A stretch of DNA of 5,832 bases. Source: an uncultured Alphaproteobacteria bacterium. GTDB taxonomy: Bacteria; Pseudomonadota; Alphaproteobacteria; Bin95. Both the position numbers and the translations under genes were made by a program. The DNA lies in the NCBI GenBank assembly GCA_913060845.1, contig CAJXVF010000182.1:1-5832 (forward strand). The letters are read 5' to 3'. The notes beneath the pieces are model-generated. The model saw nothing but the letters and a program-made list of their open reading frames with translations. It ran no database searches and was not told where the DNA came from. Of this stretch, positions 1 through 5,832 are shown one piece after another (position 1 is the first letter of the stretch; each line of letters starts with the position of its first letter).

Positions 1-2225
1 GCTTTGATCTCCGCGAGTGCTGGCGGTTCAACCGCATCCTTCTTCATCCCAGCCCCGCCGAGCGTCGCCCGGACAGCGGCAGTCCGATCAAGCTCTGGGC
101 TGGGCGTGATTTTGTTCAAGCGAATTGCATGCGGCTTCAGCATTTGGATCAGCGCTGCATTGGTGACCGGCTTCGCCAGGAAATCCGTCATTCCGGCTTC
201 AAAACAGGCATCACGGTCCTCTGCAAATGCATTCGCGGTAACGGCAATGATGGGTGTGCGGCGCGCGCCGTCTTCCATTGCGCGGATTTGCCTGGTCGCC
301 TCATAACCGTCCATGATCGGCATTTGGCAATCCATCAGGATCAGATCAAAGTCTTGCTCAGCCGCCGCGTCAGCAGCGGCTAGGCCATTTTCGGCAACCG
401 TCACCGTACAACCAAGATCTTCCAGCAAGCCTTCCGTCACGAGTACGTTTACCGGGTTATCTTCCGCCATCAGAATATTCAGATTGAGCGGCTCTAGCAC
501 GACTTCAGCCGTTTCAGAGCCACTGGCCAAGGCCTGCAACATGCCGCCAAGGTCCACATCCCCCAAAGGACGCATCATCGCCCAATCGACCACATCATTA
601 AGTTCATCAGCGACCGGATCACTGCCAAAATCTGTCAGAATGCAAAGCTTGGGCCGGGCGTCACCAGATATCTTCAGCAACCGGGTGCGCAAACGTTTCA
701 AGCTCTGCTCATCATCGCCTGACGTAATAATGACATCAGGGATCCGCTCACCAAGGCCGAGCGCACCTTCAAGCATCGCTGCGGCCTGAGCCGCACCTTG
801 CGCTTCTGCAGACTCAACTCCACGCCGGGCAAGGCGCCCAAGCAGAGATTGCTGCTCATCTGGCGTTGCTTCGGCGGCCAGAACGAACAAGCCGCTCTGA
901 AGCGCCGGCGGGTCTGCAACGACAACTGTTGCCGGGACAGACAATCGGAATGTCGAGCCGCCCCGCTCAGACCGCACAAGCGTTACATCGCCGCCCATGC
1001 GCCGGGCCAAGTCACGAGCAATCGCCAACCCAAGGCCAGCGCCGCCGAACTTCCGGCTCATAGAGCCATCACCCTGTTCGAAGCGTTCAAAGATGCGATC
1101 CCGCGCAGCACCAGGCACACCAGGACTCGTATCGTTAATATCGATATCAAGCCGCCCGTCGCTTTCCCCGCTACCCTCAATCCACTCAGCGGAAATCGCC
1201 ACACTGCCGGAAGTCGTAAATTTAACGGCATTGCCAACCAAATTGACCACGACCTGACGCACCCGGGCGGAATCACCGACAAGGCAATGCGGCAGATCAG
1301 GGTCCGGCATGGAGACGATATGCAACCCCTTGCCGCTAGCGGATGGTGCAAAGGCGATTGCCATATCGTCTAGCATCACAGTTGGGTCGTATGCGGTCTT
1401 TGCGACCGTAACTTCGCCTGATTCAATCTTCGCCAGATCAAGTATGCCGTTCAGAAGGTCCAGCAAGGTCGTCCCAGATGCGCGGATTGTTGTGGCGTAG
1501 TTCTGCTGGCGCGGCGTCAGGCCTGTATTCAGCATCAAGTCCATCGCGCCAAGAATGCCATTCAGCGGCGTTCTGATTTCATGGCTCATTTTCGCCAAGA
1601 AGTCTGACTTCGCGTGATTGGCGCGCTCTGCCTCACGGCGGACGCGTTCGGCCTCAGCCAGCGAGACCTTCATGTTGGCGTAGGCGTCTTTGATCTCTGC
1701 CATCTGATGCTCGACATCGTGGTCGAGCTTGCGGCGGCGCGCTTCTAACTCAATGTCCCGGTCCCTAAGGTCCGCAGACAAGCGATTGATCGCTGAAGCA
1801 ACATCATTGGCGGCGACCGTTTGATAGCGGCCAAGTTGCGGGTAGTCGGACTGGCTGGCGGACTCAAGGTCGGTTCGGAGCTTCAAAAATGGCTTGAGAG
1901 ATTTGATGGCAGATCGCCGGCCTCGGATCATCGCAATCGGCAGCAAGAGCAAAGCCGTAATAGCTGCGGACAATCCGGCAAGCCGCAATGTGTCAGCGAC
2001 GGGCGGCATTTGTTCACCCATAAGATAGGGTGCCGCCTCCAAGGTTACAAAGACCGCCAAGGCCACAGACCCAAGCAGGGCAATGACAGTGAAGAGGGCA
2101 CCAAAAAGAGTGCCAACGCGATGAGGCGTGTTGCTGAGCGGCGCAGTAGGTCGCGCACGTTGCGGCGACAGGCGCACACTCGGGCCAGCTGTCGGGTCTT
2201 CAATAGCGGATACAGTGTCAGGCAT
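1..2225 (-). CDS. Hybrid sensor histidine kinase with receiver domain (C-terminus cut by window edge)
   Basis: Membrane-bound two-component phosphorelay protein; 741 codons are visible with no stop before the window edge. It starts MPDTVSAIED, with an AGGG ribosome-binding site 5 nt upstream and an in-frame TGA eight codons above the ATG. Two transmembrane helices (about residues 37-62 and 82-100) enclose only a short periplasmic loop, so there is no large external sensor domain. A charged probable coiled coil (about 150-205) leads to the HisKA domain with H-box KMSHEIRTPLNG and phospho-acceptor His215. The HATPase_c domain shows N-box NLVGNAVKF (N328/N332), G1 DTSPGV (D365), F-box FERF and G2 GGAGLGLAI (394-402). 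Residues about 445-580 look like a degenerate receiver. A complete receiver follows: acidic pair E588-D589, phospho-acceptor D632 in LMDCQMP, and K685 in LAKPV. About 55 further residues run to the edge; an HPt domain beyond it is possible. It is divergent from the hyi-like gene. The stimulus and any target regulator cannot be told from the sequence. Confidence 0.95.
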   Translation of the reverse strand, partial: MPDTVSAIEDPTAGPSVRLSPQRARPTAPLSNTPHRVGTLFGALFTVIALLGSVALAVFVTLEAAPYLMGEQMPPVADTLRLAGLSAAITALLLLPIAMIRGRRSAIKSLKPFLKLRTDLESASQSDYPQLGRYQTVAANDVASAINRLSADLRDRDIELEARRRKLDHDVEHQMAEIKDAYANMKVSLAEAERVRREAERANHAKSDFLAKMSHEIRTPLNGILGAMDLMLNTGLTPRQQNYATTIRASGTTLLDLLNGILDLAKIESGEVTVAKTAYDPTVMLDDMAIAFAPSASGKGLHIVSMPDPDLPHCLVGDSARVRQVVVNLVGNAVKFTTSGSVAISAEWIEGSGESDGRLDIDINDTSPGVPGAARDRIFERFEQGDGSMSRKFGGAGLGLAIARDLARRMGGDVTLVRSERGGSTFRLSVPATVVVADPPALQSGLFVLAAEATPDEQQSLLGRLARRGVESAEAQGAAQAAAMLEGALGLGERIPDVIITSGDDEQSLKRLRTRLLKISGDARPKLCILTDFGSDPVADELNDVVDWAMMRPLGDVDLGGMLQALASGSETAEVVLEPLNLNILMAEDNPVNVLVTEGLLEDLGCTVTVAENGLAAADAAAEQDFDLILMDCQMPIMDGYEATRQIRAMEDGARRTPIIAVTANAFAEDRDACFEAGMTDFLAKPVTNAALIQMLKPHAIRLNKITPSPELDRTAAVRATLGGAGMKKDAVEPPALAEIK

Positions 2226-2352
2226 GCGAACCCTATTGAGATATCACCAAGCAGACGCCCAAACGCGATACAGTGCAGGCGAACTGGCTTATTAGAGCCC
2301 AATTCGGTTTAATGCCGCCCTAACCCAAGATGCTAAAAAGGATTGCAAGCCA
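2226..2352. promoter_or_regulatory. Divergent intergenic region between kinase and hyi-like gene
   Basis: These 127 bases separate two divergently transcribed genes, so they should hold the promoters of both the kinase (minus) and the three-gene cluster (plus). I find no convincing -35/-10 pair with normal spacing and no clear inverted-repeat operator. The call rests on gene arrangement only. Confidence 0.5.
2338..2342 (+). promoter_or_regulatory. Ribosome binding site of hyi-like gene
   Basis: AAGGA lies 10 nt before the ATG at 2353. The spacing is slightly long but usable. It supports the ATG whose product begins [12 protein letters not shown], the usual N-terminus of this family. Confidence 0.6.
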
Positions 2353-3138
2353 ATGCCTCGCTTCGCCGCCAATCTTTCGATGATGTTTCAGGAGCATGAA
2401 TTCCTGGACCGGTTTGCTGCAGCATCCTCCGCTGGGTTCAAAGGCGTTGAGTTCCTGTTTCCCTATGATTTCTCTATTGCGGATGTGCAAGACGCAGCGA
2501 AAAGCGCCGGCATAGAGATCGCGCTCTTCAACCTGCCGCCAGGAGATTGGGAAAAGGCGGAACGTGGCTTGGCGGCAATGCCTGGCCGCGAGGCCGACTT
2601 TGCCGAAGCCCTGGATAAGGCCATCAGCTACGCCGTTCCACTTGGGTGTAAGCGCCTGCATATGATGGCTGGCATTCCAGGTGGTGACGCAGACTTGGCC
2701 CAATGCCGTGCGACTTATGTCAGCAATCTGAAGTACGCGGCACCGAAGCTTGCAGATGCTGGCATAATGGGTTTGATCGAACCCATTAACACACGCGACA
2801 TCCCCGGCTACTTCATCAACTACCAGCAGGATGGCCATGATGTGCTGGCGAATGTGGGTGCCGATAACTTGATGGTCCAGATGGACTTTTATCACGTCCA
2901 AATCATGGAAGGCGATATCGCTATGCGCTTCCAAAAGCATCAGGCGGGCGTCGGCCATATTCAGATCGCCGGGTCACCCGGTCGCCATGAGCCAGACATT
3001 GGTGAAATCAATCATCCTTATCTTTTCGAGATGCTGGATGATCTCGGCTATGATGGCTGGATCGGTTGTGAATACCGGCCTGCAGCAGGCACGCTGGAAG
3101 GCCTGGCGCGTTGGGGTAGCGATTATGGCCTCGGTTGA
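2353..3138 (+). CDS. hyi: Hydroxypyruvate isomerase family TIM-barrel protein
   Basis: Probable cytosolic isomerase interconverting hydroxypyruvate and tartronate semialdehyde, a step of glyoxylate/glycerate metabolism. The close relative OtnI acts on 2-oxo-tetronates, and sequence reading alone does not separate the two. The product has 261 residues, near the family's usual length of about 260. It opens [12 protein letters not shown] and continues [11 protein letters not shown] (29-39), both typical of Hyi. Residues at the expected active-site positions are E143 in [10 protein letters not shown]178 in QMDFYH, H202/Q204 in GHIQIAG, and E240 in GCEYRP; E143 and E240 are the family's catalytic glutamates, and the others probably help hold metal and substrate. 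It is the first gene of the plus-strand cluster, and its last 14 bases overlap the start of the next gene. The assignment to the AP-endonuclease-2-like isomerase fold is firm. The exact substrate is inferred. Confidence 0.9.
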   Translation: MPRFAANLSMMFQEHEFLDRFAAASSAGFKGVEFLFPYDFSIADVQDAAKSAGIEIALFNLPPGDWEKAERGLAAMPGREADFAEALDKAISYAVPLGCKRLHMMAGIPGGDADLAQCRATYVSNLKYAAPKLADAGIMGLIEPINTRDIPGYFINYQQDGHDVLANVGADNLMVQMDFYHVQIMEGDIAMRFQKHQAGVGHIQIAGSPGRHEPDIGEINHPYLFEMLDDLGYDGWIGCEYRPAAGTLEGLARWGSDYGLG

Positions 3139-3397
3139 TTTCCAAAAAGACCGGCCCGCACTTGATCGCCAGACTTGGTATTGCGTGCATATTCTGGATG
3201 AATTGAACGGTGCCCGCTCCCGCGGATTTCCGCCCGAATCCCGACGCATCAACGACATGCTCACTTGGTCCGACAAGCGATCAAAAGGCCGCTGGACCGC
3301 AGAGCGAGATCATGACGACACGCCGATCTTCTGGTTCGAGGACCAAACCGACGCCATCCAATTCTCTCTGAAATGGTTCCCCTTTAAATGCTTATGA
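3125..3397 (+). CDS. Small hypothetical protein, 90 residues, between hyi and the selenoprotein gene
   Basis: I do not recognise this protein. The ATG at 3125 lies inside the end of the hyi-like gene (14-base overlap, different frame) and has GGGG at 3113-3116, 8 nt upstream. The stop at 3395-3397 is 10 nt before the next start, as in a translationally coupled operon. The reading frame stays open further upstream inside hyi, but starting there would mean a long overlap, so the short form is preferred. The product is soluble-looking, without signal peptide or membrane segment. It is rich in charged residues (KRSKGRW near 51-57, ERDHDD near 60-65) and in tryptophan (W18, W48, W57, W70, W84). 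It ends in a conserved-looking strand pattern, [12 protein letters not shown] followed by SLKWFPF. Cysteines are C20 and C89. It could be a small accessory factor of either neighbour or an independent domain of unknown function. Confidence 0.7.
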   Translation: MASVDFQKDRPALDRQTWYCVHILDELNGARSRGFPPESRRINDMLTWSDKRSKGRWTAERDHDDTPIFWFEDQTDAIQFSLKWFPFKCL

Positions 3398-3399
3398 GG
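3396..3399 (+). promoter_or_regulatory. Ribosome binding site of the selenoprotein gene
   Basis: GAGG overlaps the stop codon of the preceding small gene and sits 8 nt before the ATG at 3408. This fixes the start of the selenoprotein and suggests translational coupling within the cluster. Confidence 0.65.
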
Positions 3400-3407
3400 C
3401 CAAACTG

Positions 3408-4625
3408 ATGGTCAGACTTTCTGATATGACGGCAGATGATGCAGCGCATCTCCTGTCGAAGAATTGCCCCAGTTTTCCGGGTGAGCCATTCGTGGCTGGA
3501 CCGCCGTTGAAAGACCGCCGCGTCGCAATCGTCACCACTGCCGGGTTACATCGAACTAACGATACGGCGTTTGACCTGACCGATATTGGCTACCGGGTCA
3601 TTCCTGGAAATGTCCAAGCGGCAGATCTGGCGATGAGCCACGCGTCAGTCAATTTTGACCGATCTGGGTTCCAGGATGACGTGAACGTGGTCTTCCCCAT
3701 TGACCGGTTGCGCGAATTGAAGACGGCGGGCGAAATTGGCTCCATGGCAGATTTCCACTACTCCGTCATGGGTGCGGGATGGGAGCCCCATGAAATTGAG
3801 CCGACAGCACTGGAAATGGCAGCCCTCCTGCAGCGGGATAATGTCGACGCCGCTCTACTCGTCCCCGTTTGACCAAACTGCACGCGCGCCGTGAGCGCAC
3901 TTGGGCATTTCCTCGAATCCGCCGGCATCGCGACAGCTGGCATCAGCCTAGTGCGTGAAAACACGGAACTGATGCGGTCGCCACGCGCGCTCTGGGTGCC
4001 GTTTGAGCTAGGCCGCCCCTTCGGCGCGCCCCATGCACCGGACTTTCAGATGCGCGTGCTGAAGTCCGCGTTGGCTCTATTAGACCGCACCGACGGGCCG
4101 GTCATTCTGGAGGACTTTCCAGATGACGCACCTGACAGCAACAGCGCCGCATCGCTCGTTTGCCCCGTCAATTTCCCGAAACCGCCAAATCCCGATGAAA
4201 GTGATCTGCTGCGTGCAGTGCTAGCGGAAACGGCCAGCCTGGCCCCTTGGCACGCGCTTTTTATGGAAACCCATGGGCGGAGCATCGCAACAGTCAGTGG
4301 CCTCGATATCGACGCTGCTGCCCGCTATGCCGCAGCATTTTTGGATCCCACGGAGAATCCTGAACCACCAGAAGGCAAGGACCCGGCTTCGACCCTGCGT
4401 TTTGCGATTGAGGACTTGCGCAATTGGCGGCTGGAGGCGATCACGGCTCAGCCAGGCCCCAAACCATCGTCGAAAACCCTGGCCGATTGGTTCTGGGGGG
4501 AAACGGCGACGGGCGCACTGGCGTTGGCGCTCCATCCCGTGCTGTTAGAAAGTGCCAGCCCGCGCCTTCGCCAAGTCGGTGCAGGCCAGCTTGTCCCGCG
4601 CGCGCAGCGGCACCGGCTCGGCTGA
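3408..4625 (+). CDS. Selenoprotein B of the glycine/betaine/sarcosine/D-proline reductase family, with in-frame UGA as selenocysteine
   Basis: This is one reading frame of 406 codons interrupted only by TGA at 3870-3872; read as selenocysteine it gives 405 residues with Sec155. The N-terminal part carries family patterns: VAIVTTAGLHRTND (39-52), then SHASVNFDRSGFQDD (77-91) running into VNVVFPIDRLREL (92-104). Next come FHYSVMG (116-122) and the strand VDAALLVPV just before the UGA. After it follow U155-P-N-C158-TRAVSALGHFLE and then RALWVPFELGRPFGAP, which is how the second half of this family reads. In GrdB and PrdB the selenocysteine attacks the substrate during reductive C-N bond cleavage, and UxxC is the redox pair. 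The GrdA/GrdE or PrdA partners are absent here, so the reaction of this version is unknown. It is the last gene of the plus-strand cluster and ends 6 bases before the convergent amidase gene. The alternatives are a nonsense mutation or a Cys-to-stop sequencing error; the UxxC position and the downstream hairpin argue against both. Confidence 0.85.
3870..3872 (+). other. Recoded UGA (selenocysteine codon)
   Basis: The in-frame TGA follows GTC CCC GTT (V-P-V) and precedes CCA AAC TGC (P-N-C), forming UxxC. The frame is open for 154 codons before and 250 codons after it, and both halves belong to one protein family. The position corresponds to the redox Sec of GrdB/PrdB-type proteins. The GTG at 3891, the only nearby apparent restart, has no purine-rich ribosome-binding site upstream; CACGCGCGCC precedes it. 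Confidence 0.85.
3873..3904 (+). promoter_or_regulatory. Candidate bacterial SECIS hairpin
   Basis: Immediately after the UGA, GCGC (3884-3887) can pair with GCGC (3895-3898) around a 7-nt apical loop, GCCGTGA. Outside this, CCAA (3873-3876) can pair with TTGG (3901-3904). TGC (3879-3881) with GCA (3897-3899) is an alternative inner pairing. The loop starts 16 nt after the UGA and its first base is G, which fits the general bacterial SECIS pattern (short hairpin in the coding region, G at the start of the apical loop) recognised by SelB. The fold was drawn by eye. The lower half is asymmetric (7 unpaired bases against 2), so the exact structure is uncertain. Confidence 0.6.
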
Positions 4626-4631
4626 ACAGGG

Positions 4632-5794
4632 TTATGGCGTCATAGACGGTGCGCCAATGGTGAACCCGCGCGCCTGCTCGTAAGCCCATGCGGCCCTAAG
4701 CGCCACATCTTCCGCACCGTAGCGGGCGACAAACTGGACGGAGAGCGGCAAGCCAGCCTTGGTGAACCCGACAGGCACGGCGCAGGCGCACATCTCCGCC
4801 ATGTTTACAGCGCGGGTGAAAAGCGCCGGCGTGGTTTTCTGGTCAATGGTGTCGACGACCGGTGCCGGCGTAGCGGTTGTTGGCGTCAACAGAATATCCA
4901 CATCCGCCATCGCCTGATGGAATGCCTGGATGCAGCGCTGCTGATCCCGCTTGGCGAGCAGATAATCCTTCGATGTGATGCTCCGTCCGCCAGCGAGGCG
5001 TGGCCGCACATCTTCATCCAGCGGCGCGTTTGGGTCGTCAATCAGGTGGCTGTAGTGGGCATAGCCTTCTGCATAAATGATCTGCCCAAGCGGGTCTGCC
5101 ATGTCCGCCAGCTTCTCCGGGAGTTCAATGGACACGACGGACGCGCCAGCCTTTTCGAGCACTTTCAGCGCTTCGTCATAGGCTGCCAGTACTTCGGCAT
5201 CGACGCCTGCACGGTCATGATCTGGCATCCGGGCAATACGCATGCCCGCAACGCCATGCTTTAGGGCAGGCATTGGATCCACATATGCGGGCCGATAGGT
5301 GAGCGGGTCATTCAGGTCTGGGCCAGAAATTGCGACATACAACAACGCTGCGTCCTCAACGGACCGTGTCATTGGCCCCGGCGAGTCCAAGCTTTCCGCA
5401 AGCGGCAGAACGCCATGAACGCTGATCCGGCCGAGCGACGTTTTTAGCCCCACATGGCCGCACCATGCCGCGGGCAACCGCACGCTGCCGCCTGTGTCTG
5501 TGCCGATGGCGGTTGTTGTAAACCCTGCCGCCGTCGCCACGCCGGACCCTGAACTCGATCCGCCGGGTGCCCGCTTTTCCGACCCATCCCATGGGTTCCA
5601 GGGCGTACCGAGGCCTTTATTCGTGCCCCATCCGCCCATCGCAAACTCGACCGTATGCGTCTTCCCGATGACAATCATCCCGGCCTGGAGCGCTCGTTCG
5701 GCCAAGGTTGCCGTGTGTTCTGAGATGCGGCCCTTATTGGCAGCGGTGCCGCCTTTAGTCTCCCGACCTTTGAGCTCAATCAGATCTTTGAGGG
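4632..5794 (-). CDS. Amidase signature family hydrolase (N-terminus missing)
   Basis: Ser-cisSer-Lys amidohydrolase that splits a carboxamide into acid and ammonia; the substrate cannot be predicted. The frame runs from the stop at 4632-4634 (C-terminus SMTP) to the contig end without a plausible start. Roughly the first 50-70 residues are missing. The first residues are LKDLIELKG, in which the Lys at 5787-5789 is the expected catalytic lysine. Next comes GMIVIGKTHTVEFAMGGWGT, then the signature APGGSSSGSGVATAAG with the cis-Ser at 5556-5558. TDTGGSVRLPA follows with the nucleophile Ser at 5484-5486, exactly 24 residues after the cis-Ser as in characterised members. HVGLKTSLGRIS and SPGPMTRSVEDAALL are further family blocks. 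Near the C-terminus come DILLTPTTATPAPV and AVPVGFTKAGLPLSVQFVA. The layout resembles stand-alone amidases more than GatA. It is convergent with the selenoprotein gene, with a 6-base gap. Confidence 0.93.
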
Positions 5795-5832
5795 CTGTCT
5801 CTTATACACATCTCCGAGCCCACGAGACCTCT
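5795..5832. other. Illumina Nextera adapter contamination
   Basis: Positions 5795-5813 read CTGTCTCTTATACACATCT, the Tn5 mosaic end used in Nextera tagmentation. They are followed directly by CCGAGCCCACGAGAC (5814-5828), the read-2 adapter portion, and then four bases (CTCT) probably beginning the i7 index. This is library-construction sequence left at the end of the contig, not a native transposon end. Confidence 0.98.

Noticed and set aside
798..1373. Plus-strand ORFs of up to 191 residues within the kinase region
   Set aside because: The minus strand carries an unbroken histidine kinase frame with all catalytic boxes; the plus-strand ORFs are shadows.
2236..2272. A sigma-70 promoter for the cluster (TTGAGA with GATACA downstream)
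   Set aside because: The spacing is about 25 nt instead of 16-18 and the -10 match is weak.
2320..2958. A 212-residue minus-strand ORF antisense to hyi
   Set aside because: The plus strand here encodes a clear Hyi-family protein; the antisense frame has no recognisable motifs and is a codon-bias shadow.
2987..3397. A 136-residue protein starting inside hyi at 2987
   Set aside because: This would overlap hyi by about 150 bases without support; the ATG at 3125 has a ribosome-binding site and a normal short overlap.
3891..4625. A separate gene starting at GTG 3891 after a gene ending at 3872
   Set aside because: There is no ribosome-binding site before the GTG. Both parts are in one frame and complete a single family protein, and the TGA sits in a UxxC motif; one selenoprotein explains all of this.
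4626..4631. A bidirectional terminator between the convergent genes
   Set aside because: Only six bases separate the stops, and I see no hairpin with a T-run in or around the gap.
4632..5705. Amidase as a complete 357-residue protein starting at TTG 5703-5705
   Set aside because: The frame continues upstream with family sequence, including the catalytic lysine block LKDLIELKG, so the TTG is an internal Leu codon and the gene is truncated by the contig end.
5795..5813. A native Tn5/IS50 mosaic end
   Set aside because: It is followed immediately by the Nextera read-2 adapter at the very end of the contig, so it is a library artefact.

Overview
The window looks like chromosomal DNA of a free-living Gram-negative bacterium, most likely an alphaproteobacterium. 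This rests on moderately high GC, dense coding, the protein sequences of the kinase, isomerase and amidase, and apparent use of selenocysteine. The last 38 bases are not biological: they match the Illumina Nextera mosaic end and read-2 adapter. The window is therefore an untrimmed contig end from a tagmentation library, and real sequence stops at about 5794.

Layout. (1) 1-2225, minus strand: a large membrane-anchored hybrid sensor histidine kinase, cut at its C-terminus by the window edge. (2) 2226-2352: a short intergenic space between divergent genes. (3) 2353-4625, plus strand: a compact three-gene cluster. It holds a hydroxypyruvate isomerase-family TIM-barrel enzyme (hyi-like), a 90-residue unrecognised protein that overlaps its end, and a 405-residue protein of the glycine/betaine/sarcosine/D-proline reductase selenoprotein B family. 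(4) 4632-5794, minus strand: an amidase-signature hydrolase that converges on the cluster and lacks its N-terminus at the contig end.

The main point is the third gene of the cluster. Conventional reading gives two unrelated-looking ORFs (3408-3872 and 3891-4625). They lie in one frame, separated by a single TGA at 3870-3872. That TGA falls where the family carries its redox selenocysteine, giving U-P-N-C (a UxxC motif). A potential bacterial SECIS hairpin with a guanine-led apical loop starts immediately after it. I read the gene as one selenoprotein, 3408-4625.

How the genes may work together is inference. The isomerase handles small C3/C4 hydroxy-oxo acids, the selenoprotein belongs to a reductive amino-acid/betaine cleavage family, and the tight spacing suggests co-transcription. 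No partner subunits of classical glycine or proline reductase (GrdA/GrdE, PrdA) are present here, so the substrate of the selenoprotein is open.
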